Assembly (NCBI GenBank): GCA_021413675.1
Contig: JAIOQA010000231.1
Location: 1 to 63,819, forward strand
Origin: Deltaproteobacteria bacterium
Lineage (GTDB): Bacteria; Myxococcota_A; Polyangia; Haliangiales; Haliangiaceae
Reading direction: 5' to 3'
Length of the DNA: 63,819 nucleotides
Positions within the stretch are counted from its first letter, which is position 1; each line of letters starts with the position of its first letter. The position numbers were made by a program, and so were the translations under genes. Positions 41,086 to 49,323 of the stretch are shown here, piece by piece. The notes below the pieces were generated by a model, which saw nothing but the letters and a program-made list of their open reading frames with translations, made no database searches and had not been told where the DNA came from.

Positions 41086-42272
41086 AGGTTGCGATCCTGT
41101 CGCGCGGGCCGAAGCTGTACTCGACGACCCGTCTGGTCGAGGCCGCCGCGCGCCGCGGCCATGACGTCCGGGTCCTCGACACGCTCGCGTTCTCGATCGT
41201 CGTCGAGGAGGACGCGCCGGCGATGCTCTACGAGGGTGCGGCGGTCAGCGGCTGGGACGCGATCATCCCGCGCATCGGGGCGTCGCTCACGCTGTTCGGC
41301 ACCGCGGTCGTGCGGCAGTTCGAGCAGATGGGCGTGTTCACGCTCGCGTCGTCGCACGCGATCAGCGTCGCGCGCGACAAGCTGCGCTCGATCCAGGTGC
41401 TGTCGCGCCACCCGGTCGGGTTCCCGCCGACGGTGTTCCTCCACGATCCGGCCCGCGTCGCCGAGGCGATGGCGCAGATCGGTGGCCCGCCGGTCGTGAT
41501 CAAGGTGCTCGAGGGCACCCAGGGCGTCGGCGTGATCCTCGCCGAGTCGGTCAAGAACGCCGAGACCATCCTCGAGACCCTCCAGCTCGCGCGCCAGCAC
41601 GTGATCCTCCAGAAGTTCGTCGGCGAGGCGCGCGGCCGCGATCTGCGCGCGTTCGTGGTCGGCGATCGCGTGGTCGCCGCGATGCGCCGGACCGCGGTCG
41701 GCGACGAGTTTCGCGCCAACGTCCACCGCGGCGGCAAGGTCGAGCACGTCGAGCTCGCGCCCGACTACGCCGCGGTCGCGATCCGCGCCGCGCAGATCCT
41801 CGGGCTGCGCGTCGCCGGCGTCGACATGCTCGAGTCCGCCGAGGGCCCCAAGGTCATCGAGGTCAACTCGTCGCCGGGGCTCGAGGGCATCGAGGCCGCG
41901 ACCGGGGTCGATGTCGCCGACGCGGTGATCGCGCACCTCGAGGAGCAGGTGCTGTTCCCCGAGGTCGATCTGCGCCAGCGCCTCACGCTCAAGAGCGGCT
42001 ACGGCGTCGCCGAGATCCCGATCGATGGCGCCTCGTCGCTCGCCAACGCCCGCGTCGGCTGGTCGGGGCTGCGCGAGCGCGAGGTCGCGGTGCTGAGCAT
42101 CCAGCGCGGCACCGTCACGATCCCCAACCCCGACGACGAGCGCGAGATCCTGCCGGGCGACACGCTGCTCTGCTACGGCAAGCTGCTCACGATGCGCGGC
42201 ATGATCCCGGTCGCGCGCCCGGTCGCGCGCACCCGCCGCGCGACCGACGCGACGCGGCCGCCGCGGCGGTAG
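41082..42272 (+). CDS. rimK: RimK-type ATP-grasp ligase fused to a C-terminal RCK_C/TrkA-C domain
   Basis: Protein of 396 aa. Residues 1-300 are RimK: start MKVAILSRGPKLYSTTRL, ATP-grasp motifs PVVIKVLEGTQGVGV, GRDLRAFVVGDRVVAAM, KVIEVNSSPGLEGIE. RimK adds glutamate to the C-terminus of ribosomal protein S6 or makes poly-glutamate. Residues about 310-378 (SGLREREVAVLSIQRG, EILPGDTLLCYG) match an RCK_C domain, a ligand-binding module known from K+ transporters, absent in the E. coli enzyme; it may sense a small nucleotide. Coupled to the retropepsin-like gene. Confidence 0.9.
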   Translation: MKVAILSRGPKLYSTTRLVEAAARRGHDVRVLDTLAFSIVVEEDAPAMLYEGAAVSGWDAIIPRIGASLTLFGTAVVRQFEQMGVFTLASSHAISVARDKLRSIQVLSRHPVGFPPTVFLHDPARVAEAMAQIGGPPVVIKVLEGTQGVGVILAESVKNAETILETLQLARQHVILQKFVGEARGRDLRAFVVGDRVVAAMRRTAVGDEFRANVHRGGKVEHVELAPDYAAVAIRAAQILGLRVAGVDMLESAEGPKVIEVNSSPGLEGIEAATGVDVADAVIAHLEEQVLFPEVDLRQRLTLKSGYGVAEIPIDGASSLANARVGWSGLREREVAVLSIQRGTVTIPNPDDEREILPGDTLLCYGKLLTMRGMIPVARPVARTRRATDATRPPRR

Positions 42273-42273
42273 C

Positions 42274-43035
42274 TCAGGTGCGGCGCGTTGGTGTGCCGAT
42301 CGCGATCGCGCCGTACGCGTCGGGCGCGCCGACGATCGGCGGCGCCCGCAGCGCCGGCTCGCCGATCTCGTAGAGCAGGGTGCAGAGCGCCTTCGGGCGG
42401 GAGGTGCTCGGGCCCGCGAGGTTGCAGGTGAAGACCGCGCGCCGGCCGCGGTGGTGGATCGCGAGGTGGCAGGGCGCGCCGTCCTTCACGTCGAACAGCG
42501 GCGTGCTCGCGAAGCCATCGGGGAACCCAGTGAGGCGCGACGCGATCGCCGCGCGCTGGTCGGCGTCGAGGACGAGCGAGACGCGCGCCGCGAGGTCGGT
42601 GCGAGGATAGCGTTCGCCGAGCCGCAGATCGAAGGAGCCGATATCGGCGCCCAGTTCTACCGCGATGAAGAACGCGCCACCGTGAGGCAGGAAGTGGCCC
42701 GAGACCAGGAGCAGCCAGTCGGGGGCGTCCGGCGCGTCGCGGCGGGCCGCGGCGTACCGCTGCTGTCCGCAGTCGTCGAGTTGCACCGTCTCGCCGGCGA
42801 TCCAGCGCCGATAGGCGAGCTCGTCCGCGTAGCGCGCGCGTGGAGCACGCACGAGCCGGCCCAGGAGCGAGACCGCGATCCCGCCGGTCGCGACGCCGAG
42901 CGCGAGCGAGGGCAGGCCGACGCCGAGCGCGGCGATGGGGACGACGCCGAGCGCGAACGCCAGCGGCCGCGCCCCGAGGATCGCGCGGCCGATCGGGCCC
43001 GGCACGGCGCGCGTCGCGAGCGCGGCGTCGGTCAT
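42274..43035 (-). CDS. Membrane-anchored protein of unknown function
   Basis: Protein of 253 aa with two adjacent hydrophobic segments (about residues 20-55, LAFALGVVPIAALGVGL and SLALGVATGGIAVSLLG) and a soluble C-terminal domain. ATG at 43035 is used; upstream sequence in frame to 43344 is Arg/Ser-rich and overlaps IS-like repeats. No family recognised. It is convergent with rimK, stop codons one base apart. Confidence 0.7.
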   Translation of the reverse strand: MTDAALATRAVPGPIGRAILGARPLAFALGVVPIAALGVGLPSLALGVATGGIAVSLLGRLVRAPRARYADELAYRRWIAGETVQLDDCGQQRYAAARRDAPDAPDWLLLVSGHFLPHGGAFFIAVELGADIGSFDLRLGERYPRTDLAARVSLVLDADQRAAIASRLTGFPDGFASTPLFDVKDGAPCHLAIHHRGRRAVFTCNLAGPSTSRPKALCTLLYEIGEPALRAPPIVGAPDAYGAIAIGTPTRRT

Positions 43036-43370
43036 GGCGGCTGGATCCGGTCGCACGCGGAGAGCGTGTAGGGAATGCGAGCGCGGCGCCAGCCGCGATC
43101 GAATCGCGGGCCGCACGGGCTTCGACGATGAGGACCCTTGCCCCTTGGCTGATGGCGCTCGCACTCGGGCACGAGCGTCGTCCGTTCCTGCATCGGGTCG
43201 GGCGCGTTCCAGGCGATGCGCCACAGCCGCGAGCCCGCTGCCGGGAGTGTCCAGGGTGTCCGTGGGCAACGCGGCCGATGTGTCAGGGATGTCCTGAGGT
43301 GGAAGTGTCAGGGATGATGCGGTTCTGGACCGTGAACGGTCCACGTGATCTCTGACGGATCACTCCATCG
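43036..43370. other. Gene-free stretch with IS-end-like repeats
   Basis: No convincing gene. It contains two direct copies of GTGTCAGGGATG (43280-43291 and 43305-43316), 25 bp apart, in the orientation of the right end of the adjacent IS relic, a near-palindrome GGACCGT-GA-ACGGTCC (43327-43342), and an inverted repeat GTGATC/GATCAC (43345-43363). This looks like a solitary end of a related insertion element left after rearrangement. Confidence 0.5.
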
Positions 43371-44367
43371 TGATTCCTGACAGCGAGTGCGCGCCGTCGA
43401 CTGCGACGCGACCTTCGAGTCCGGCCTCGGTCGCACCTCGGGCCGGCCCCCGGCCCGGTGGATGCGCTCGAGCCGCCGCGAGGCCGATGTCAACGGCCGC
43501 GTCAGCGCCGAGCGCAGCGAGGGCAGCCTTGACGTGCAGGCCGAGCGAAGGCTACGCGGTCACACGACGGTGCGTGCGACGACGCGGGGGGCGGACGTCC
43601 GCGCCCGACGACGATCAGTGGCGCGCGCGCACGGGCAGGATGAGCCCGCGGTCGAGGCGGCCGGCATCGAGCCAGCCGAGCAGGATGGAGTGCCACCGCA
43701 CGGGCCAGCGCCGGCCGCGGTCGTCATCGGGCAGGTCGACGTGGACCGTCTCGTGGGCCAGCGCGAGCGACACGAAGATGCGGCGGCGCTCCCATCGGAT
43801 GGCCGGTGCGGTCGACGCGCACTGGTGCGGCGTCAGCGTCGTCATAGACGGCCAATGGGCGTGGATAGCGGCGGCGAGAGGGCGAGTACGCTGTCAGGGG
43901 CGGCCGCAGCTTCAGCGCCTCGTGCGGCCGCTGGTCGTTGTACTCGTGCCGGAACTGGTCGAAGGCACGCCGCTGCGCACGGACATCCGACGCGGGTGTC
44001 GCGACGAATTCCGCGAGCGTGCGGTGGAACCGCTCGAGCCGGCCGTTCTCTTGCGGCTTGCCCGGCGTGATGCTTGTGCCCGGCGGCGCGGTACCGGCGA
44101 ATCCACACGTAGGCCGTCTCGCGGCTGACGCCCAACTCACGGCAGAGTTCGGCCAGGTTCATCCGGCCCTCGCCTTCGTCCCAGCGCCGTTCCCACTCCA
44201 GGACGAACTTGATGCGCTCCTGGCCGGGTCCGTGCTGCTCCAGGGCATGCCCGATGGACTCGCGCAGCGCTCGCCGGGTTGTCCGGACCGCGGACGCCGC
44301 CAACCCTCACCGTGGACAACGTCACATCAGTGTCAGGAGTCTCGATGCAACGAGCTGTCAGGGATCA
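43371..44367 (-). mobile_element. IS481-like insertion-sequence relic, about 1 kb
   Basis: Bounded by imperfect 14-bp inverted repeats, TGATTCCTGACAGC at 43371-43384 and (reverse) TGATCCCTGACAGC at 44354-44367, 13 of 14 matching. It contains a broken transposase on the minus strand. Just inside the right end there is a second TGTCAGG at 44331, 25 bp from the terminal one. No clear target-site duplication seen. Confidence 0.65.
43615..44303 (-). pseudogene. Degraded IS481-family transposase
   Basis: Three disconnected pieces in different frames. N-terminal helix-turn-helix (MNLAELCRELGVSRETAYVW) lies in the frame starting at 44303; then, after an apparent internal deletion near 44070-44095, GKPQENGRLERFHRTLAEF and YNDQRPHEALKLRPP, the end of the DDE domain, in a second frame; then the C-terminal IRWERRRIFVSLALAHETV in a third frame ending at 43615. 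The central catalytic part is missing, so it cannot be active. Confidence 0.75.
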
Positions 44368-44446
44368 ATCCAATCTGTACCGACCACACCTCTCGAATGC
44401 GCTTGCCGCCGGTCTTCGCTCAAGTTAAGATGTCGGCGAAAACAAG

Positions 44447-45115
44447 ATGGCGGCGCAGAAGTCTTTCGAGTTCCGGACCCATGGCGGCAAACGGCCGGGG
44501 GCAGGGCGACCGCCGCGGGGGCCGCGGTCGAGCGAGAAGCACAAGGCGCGGCCGGCGATCGATCCGCGGCATCCGCTGCACGTCGTGATCCGCGCGCGGC
44601 CCGGCCTGAAGCTCCGGCGCCGTGCCGGGTGGCTGGCGGTCCGGCGCGCGCTCGAGGTGAGCTATCAGCGGCGGGACTTCCGCGTGTGTCACGTCTCGGT
44701 GCAGGCGACGCACGTCCACCTGATCGTCGAGGCGGACACGCACATGGCGCTCGCGCGCGGCATGCAGGGCTTCCAGGTCGCCTGCGCGCGGCGATTCAAC
44801 GCGCAGGCCCGCCGACGCGGCGGGGTCTTCGCGGACCGCTATCACCCGCGGCCGCTGCGCACGCTGCGCGAGGTGCGCAACGGGCTGGCCTACGTGCTCA
44901 ACAACTGGCGGCGCCACCGCGAGGACACGACCGCACGACACCTCGCGTTCGATCCGTTCGCCTCGACGCGCGCGTTCGATGGATGGGCGAATCATCCGCG
45001 CCGGGCGCATCTGGAGCCGGTGCCGGTCGTGATGCCGACGACCTGGCACCTCACGATCGGATGGCGACGCTACGGCCCGCTCTCGCCGTACGCGCGCCCG
45101 GGCCCGATCGCCTGA
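44447..45115 (+). CDS. REP-associated tyrosine transposase (RAYT, Y1 HUH family)
   Basis: Protein of 222 aa of the Y1_Tnp/TnpA_REP type, single-strand DNA nucleases that act on REP palindromes. The HUH pair is H89-V-H91 in QATHVHLIVE; the catalytic Tyr is probably Tyr149 (GLAYVLNNWRRH). The N-terminus is basic (GGKRPGAGRPPRGP), as in many RAYTs. Fully intact. Starts about 80 bp outside the IS relic. I see no REP-like palindromes directly flanking it. Possibly domesticated. Confidence 0.85.
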   Translation: MAAQKSFEFRTHGGKRPGAGRPPRGPRSSEKHKARPAIDPRHPLHVVIRARPGLKLRRRAGWLAVRRALEVSYQRRDFRVCHVSVQATHVHLIVEADTHMALARGMQGFQVACARRFNAQARRRGGVFADRYHPRPLRTLREVRNGLAYVLNNWRRHREDTTARHLAFDPFASTRAFDGWANHPRRAHLEPVPVVMPTTWHLTIGWRRYGPLSPYARPGPIA

Positions 45116-45145
45116 CGCACGCGCGCCGCGCGCCGCGCCATCCGT

Positions 45146-45622
45146 TCACCGCGCCAGCAGCGTCACCGCGACCACGATCGCGAACCGGGCGCCGCGTCCG
45201 GCGAGGACGATCGCGCAGAACGCGCGCGTGCGGATCGCGAGGACGCCGGCCGCGGTCGCGAGCAGCGAGAACGGTGGCAGGCCTACGAGCGCGCTGGCGC
45301 CGAGCAGCTGGTGTGGCCGCTTGCCCCAGCGGTCGCACCACGCCCGGACCCGCGCGAGGCGGGCGCGCTGGCGCTCGGAGGCCGCACCGGCGAGCGCGGT
45401 GGCGCCGCGGACCGCGGCGTACATCGGCAGCTTGCCGACGAGCTGACCGAGCGCGGCGAGCGCGACGATCGCGATCAGGGCCGGTGACGCCCCGAGATGC
45501 ATCGTCATCGCCACCACGAAGACGTCGATCGCGACGAACGGGATCAGGCTCGAGATCGCGCCGACCAGGAAGCTGCCGACGTAGATGCCGAGATCGGCGA
45601 CCAGCGCCTGCGGATCGGTCAC
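45146..45622 (-). CDS. Small integral membrane protein
   Basis: Protein of 158 aa with about four hydrophobic segments (LGIYVGSFLVGAISSLIPF, VFVVAMTMHLG, ALIAIVALAALGQL, and a C-terminal FAIVVAVTLLAR). GTG at 45622 overlaps the stop of the glycosyltransferase gene (GTGA). It faintly resembles VTT/DedA-like or YqaA-type proteins (GLPPFSLLATAAGVLAIRTR), which is uncertain. Last gene of a coupled four-gene operon that probably makes or moves a cell-envelope lipid or glycan. Confidence 0.72.
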   Translation of the reverse strand: MTDPQALVADLGIYVGSFLVGAISSLIPFVAIDVFVVAMTMHLGASPALIAIVALAALGQLVGKLPMYAAVRGATALAGAASERQRARLARVRAWCDRWGKRPHQLLGASALVGLPPFSLLATAAGVLAIRTRAFCAIVLAGRGARFAIVVAVTLLAR

Positions 45623-46527
45623 GCGAGCCGCTGGTAGACGATCGGCGCGGTGGCGGCGCCGAGCGCGTCGACGAGGGTGCAGGCGGCGACCAGCGCGAGG
45701 TTGCGCAGGCGCGGGCCGCGGCGCAGCGCGGTCAGCGTGCCGCGCACGGCGCGCAGGCCGAGCACCGACAGCGCGGGCACCGGGCCGAGGCGCGCGACCA
45801 GCGGCCGGGCGCGCGGCGCGTAGGTCGCGGCGACGTAGGGCAGGAGCGACACGGTGTCGGCGCCGCGCAACAGGCGCGTCGCGAGCCAGGCGCGCGGTCC
45901 GTCGGGCCAGGCGTGGGTCACACGCGCCGCCGGCGCGAGCCGGATCGGGATGCGATCCTCGACGAGGCGGAGCGCGAGCACCTGGCACTGGCCGTGGAAC
46001 ATCGGCGCGATCGCCGGGTAGCGGCGCGCCGCGAAGACCTCGCGCGCGAACGCGACGTTGTTCGCGAAGAAGTTGCGGACCGTGCCGGCGGCGCGCCCGC
46101 CGAAGTACGGGAAGTCGAGCTGGTTCGCGAGCGGCGCGAGGGCGCCGGCATACGACGTGAACCCAGCAACCACGGTCGCGTCGCCGCGCGCGATCGGCGC
46201 GGTGAGCGCGGCGAGCCAGCCCGCGTCCGGCGCGCAGTCACCGTCGAGGAACGCGACGATCGCGCCGGTCGTCGCGTCGAAGCCGGCGTTCTTGTGCTCG
46301 TAGTACCCGGCCGCTGGCGACAGGGTCTGCCACCGGATCGGCCGGCCTAGCACATACGCGAGACGGGCGCGGCTCGCGGCGTCGAGCTCGGCGTGGGTGA
46401 CGATCACCTCGTCGTCATCGCCGAGCTGCGCGCCGATCAGGCGCAGCTGCTGGTCCATCGCGCGGGCGATCGCGCCGGGCTCGCGCCCGAGGTTCCAGGT
46501 CTCGATGACGATCGATCGCGCGGTCAC
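45619..46527 (-). CDS. Glycosyltransferase family 2-like protein
   Basis: Protein of 302 aa with the GT-A fold: start IVIETWNLG, the metal/nucleotide motif AFLDGDCAPDAGW, and a C-terminal hydrophobic region (LVAACTLVDALGAATAP). GTG at 46527 overlaps the stop of the upstream gene (GTGA). Transfers sugar from an activated donor; acceptor unknown. Together with the GT4-like enzyme upstream it may build a glycolipid. Confidence 0.85.
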   Translation of the reverse strand: MTARSIVIETWNLGREPGAIARAMDQQLRLIGAQLGDDDEVIVTHAELDAASRARLAYVLGRPIRWQTLSPAAGYYEHKNAGFDATTGAIVAFLDGDCAPDAGWLAALTAPIARGDATVVAGFTSYAGALAPLANQLDFPYFGGRAAGTVRNFFANNVAFAREVFAARRYPAIAPMFHGQCQVLALRLVEDRIPIRLAPAARVTHAWPDGPRAWLATRLLRGADTVSLLPYVAATYAPRARPLVARLGPVPALSVLGLRAVRGTLTALRRGPRLRNLALVAACTLVDALGAATAPIVYQRLA

Positions 46528-47690
46528 GATGCGCGCTCCAGGCCGGGCATCACCAGCGTCGCCCCATGCGCGCCGGCGTGCGCGTCCATGACCTCGCGGT
46601 AGATCGCCCAGGTGGCGCGCACCGCGCGGTCGAGATCGTAGCCGAGCGCGTGCGCCCGCGCGGCCGCGCCCATCCGCGCGCGTCGCGCCGGCTCGTCGAG
46701 CAGTCGGGCGATCGCCGCGGCGAGCGCCGCCGGATCGCCACCCGCGACCACATCGCCCGTGACGCCATCGACGACGTGTTCGTGGGCCGCGCCCGCGGCC
46801 GCGACCACGACCGGCAGCCCGCTGGCCGCCGCCTCGACGACGACGTTGCCGAACGTCTCGGTCTCGCTCGGGAACGCGAAGACGTCGGCGGACGCCATGA
46901 TCATCGCGAGCTCCTCGCCATGGCGGGGGCCGAGCGCGATCACGCCGGGCCCGGTGAGCGCGCTCGCGTACGGGCCGTCGCCGACGACGACCAGCGACGC
47001 GGTCGCGTGATCCGCGCGGACCCGCGTCCACGCCGCCGCGAGCGCGTCGAGGTTCTTCTCGCGCGACAGCCGGCCGACGTAGAGCGCGACCGGCCCATCG
47101 CCGACCCCGAGCGCGGCGAGGCGCGCGCGATCGCGGCGCACTGGATCGAACAGCGCGAGATCGACGCCGCGGGGGATGCGCTGGATGCGCGCGACGCCGA
47201 GCGCCGCGAGCGTGTCGCTCACCGCCTGTGACGGCGCGAGGCAGCGATCGGCCTGCTGGTAGAACCAGCCGACGAACGGCGCGACCAGGCCGCGCACGAA
47301 CGGCAGGCCGGTCATGCGCGCGGCGTACTCGGCGACCTCGGTGTGGTACTGCGCGACCACCGGCAGGCCGAGCATGCGGCCCGCGATCAGCCCGGCGATG
47401 CCCATCGGCCCGGGCGTCGCGACCTGGACCAGATCCGCCGAGCGCGCGAGGTAGGCGACCAGCGCCGGCAGCTCGGGCACGCTCCAGGTCATCTGCGCGT
47501 AGAACGGCAAGGCCGCGCGCATCGCCGCCGGGATCCGCACGATCTCGTCGGTGATCGCGCCGCTCGGCCCGACCAGGCTCGCGGTGTGACCGGCGCGGGT
47601 CGCGGCCGCCACCAGGCGGCGCAGCCCGATCGCGACGCCGTTGATGTCGTCGACGGTGTCGGAGACGATCGCGACCCGCGGCCCGGGCAT
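46524..47690 (-). CDS. Glycosyltransferase family 4 (GT-B) enzyme
   Basis: Protein of 388 aa. N-terminus VAIVSDTVDDINGVAIGL is the usual GT4 start with a DxxxxxNGVA loop; the C-terminal donor-binding half has YVGRLSREKNLDAL and the E-x7-E motif FAFPSETETFGNVVVEAAA. Similar to mannosyl- or glucosyl-transferases that make glycolipids (MgtA/PimB group). ATG at 47690 overlaps the upstream stop as TGATG; GTG at 47693 is an alternative. Middle gene of the coupled operon. Confidence 0.9.
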   Translation of the reverse strand: MPGPRVAIVSDTVDDINGVAIGLRRLVAAATRAGHTASLVGPSGAITDEIVRIPAAMRAALPFYAQMTWSVPELPALVAYLARSADLVQVATPGPMGIAGLIAGRMLGLPVVAQYHTEVAEYAARMTGLPFVRGLVAPFVGWFYQQADRCLAPSQAVSDTLAALGVARIQRIPRGVDLALFDPVRRDRARLAALGVGDGPVALYVGRLSREKNLDALAAAWTRVRADHATASLVVVGDGPYASALTGPGVIALGPRHGEELAMIMASADVFAFPSETETFGNVVVEAAASGLPVVVAAAGAAHEHVVDGVTGDVVAGGDPAALAAAIARLLDEPARRARMGAAARAHALGYDLDRAVRATWAIYREVMDAHAGAHGATLVMPGLERAS

Positions 47691-48403
47691 CACGCCGCCT
47701 CCGCGCGCTGCGCCGGCTCGATCACCGCGCGATCGCGCAGCGCGCGGCCGGCGATCAGCAGCCAGAAGCCGAGCGCCATCGTCACGCCGAACGCGCGATC
47801 GATGGCCGCGATCCGCGCGCGCATCGCCTCGAACCGGTCGCGCTCGTCGGCGCGCACCAGCTTGCGCGCCGCGGCCGCGCAGCTCTTCGCGTGGCGGCGC
47901 TCGTCGGCGAGGATCGCGCGCATCACGGCAGCGGTCGGGTCCGCCGATCCCGTCGCGCGCTCGCGCGCCTCCAGCACCGCGAGGTGACGCGCGAACATGC
48001 GCACGCCGGTGGCCTCGAGCTGGGCCGCGGCCGCGAGCAGCGCCACGATCGGCCCCGCCGAGAAGGCATCGCGGTACGGTGCGCACGCGCGCTCGAGCCA
48101 CCACAGCTTGGCGCGCGCGAGCGCCGGCGGCGGCGGTGGCTCGGTCCCGAGCCCGGCGAGCAGCTCGCGCAGGAGCCGCGCGTGGCGACGCTCGTCGGCG
48201 AGCTGGCGATCGACGAGGGTCTGGACCCACGCCGGCGCATCGGGCCCGGTCGCGCGGTGGAGCGCGGTCGACTCCGCGCCCTCCTCGATCCACAGGTACT
48301 CGGTGAGGATGCGGGCGCGCGCGCGGCGCGACGGCAGCGCCAGCGCGAGCGCGTGAGCCTTGATCGCATCGACGGCCCGGTGCTGGAGATCGCGCAGGAG
48401 CAT
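47690..48403 (-). CDS. Ferritin-like fold protein
   Basis: Helical protein of 237 aa with repeated carboxylate/histidine motifs typical of diiron ferritin-like proteins: LWIEEGAEST, DERRHARL, QLEATGVRMF and LADERRHAKS. A hydrophobic C-terminal helix (TMALGFWLLIAGRAL) suggests membrane association. May be a diiron oxidase or hydroxylase acting on a lipid intermediate before glycosylation, by context. ATG at 48403; the frame to 48502 upstream has no coding character. First gene of the overlapping operon. Confidence 0.7.
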   Translation of the reverse strand: MLLRDLQHRAVDAIKAHALALALPSRRARARILTEYLWIEEGAESTALHRATGPDAPAWVQTLVDRQLADERRHARLLRELLAGLGTEPPPPPALARAKLWWLERACAPYRDAFSAGPIVALLAAAAQLEATGVRMFARHLAVLEARERATGSADPTAAVMRAILADERRHAKSCAAAARKLVRADERDRFEAMRARIAAIDRAFGVTMALGFWLLIAGRALRDRAVIEPAQRAEAA

Positions 48404-48610
48404 GGAGCCTGCGAGAGCAACCGCCGTACCGAGCGCGGGCGCGAGCGATTGTCGGCACCTGCGCGGCGCGCGCGCCGGATCGTGAACAGTCCTGTCGAGC
48501 ATCTGCCAGGCTTCACCGCCCGCGACTCGTTACGCGAGCCTTACCGCGCGACCTCCGCGCCCGCGTCATCGTGCGGGCACGCGCCTCGATGCGCGCACCA
48601 GGAGGCCTCG

Positions 48611-49276
48611 ATGAACGTCATCAATCGCACCGCGCTCGTCCTCTCGTTCCTGCTCGCCGCCGCGTGCGGCGACGGCGGCCATCACGCCGCGACCACGCCG
48701 GCCGCAGCCGCCGCGACCCCCGCCGATCCGGTCCTGACCGCGCTCGCCGCGCGTCGCAACGACGCGCTCGCCCGACTCGACGCCTACGCGGCGCGCGCGC
48801 AGTTCCCGGTCGACGACGACGGCCTGCCGGTCGGCATCTTCCGGGACCGCAGCGGCGTGCGCTGCCCGATGGCCGAGGTCATCCAGCTGTCGGGGCGCGC
48901 CGATCTGGTCGACACGGTCGCGCGCACCGACAACCACCTCAAGCTCGCGACCGTGCACGACGGTCCGCTCATGGACTGGATGCGCGGCTCGGGCCTCACG
49001 CACGAGGAGATCGTGATGGTGCAGGGCGCGATGAACTGGAGCACCGCCAACATGGAGGGGCCGAACGGAATCCCGCACGAGATGATCGCGGCGATGGCCC
49101 GCCAGCAGGTGAAGGGCCGCGTGATGGCCGACATCGCGGTGCTCCGCGCGCAGACCGCGGGCAGCGTGGTCGCCGCCGCGGCACGGCTCAGCCCGGCCGA
49201 GCGCCTGGCGATCCTCGCGGCGCCGCCGGCGAAGCCCGCATCGGCGCCCGCAGTGGCCGCGCTCCCTCGTCGCTGA
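48611..49276 (+). CDS. Lipoprotein of unknown function
   Basis: Lipoprotein of 221 aa; ATG preceded by AGGAGG at ideal spacing; lipobox AAAC near residue 19. After an Ala/Thr linker, the mature domain contains GIFRDRSGVRCPMAEVI and HEEIVMVQGAMNWSTANME. No family named. It runs divergent from the glycosyltransferase operon. Confidence 0.78.
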   Translation: MNVINRTALVLSFLLAAACGDGGHHAATTPAAAAATPADPVLTALAARRNDALARLDAYAARAQFPVDDDGLPVGIFRDRSGVRCPMAEVIQLSGRADLVDTVARTDNHLKLATVHDGPLMDWMRGSGLTHEEIVMVQGAMNWSTANMEGPNGIPHEMIAAMARQQVKGRVMADIAVLRAQTAGSVVAAAARLSPAERLAILAAPPAKPASAPAVAALPRR

Positions 49277-49323
49277 CGCGGATTGGCTGGACCAATCCGG
49301 CGGGGCTCGCTAGAGTCCGCGCC

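Noticed and set aside
43387..44128. Plus-strand open frames of over 200 codons within the IS relic
   Set aside because: They are antisense to the transposase fragments and have no recognisable domains.
44447..45115. Considering the RAYT as the transposase of the adjacent IS481-like element
   Set aside because: It lies outside the inverted repeats and belongs to the HUH/Y1 family, unrelated to DDE transposases.
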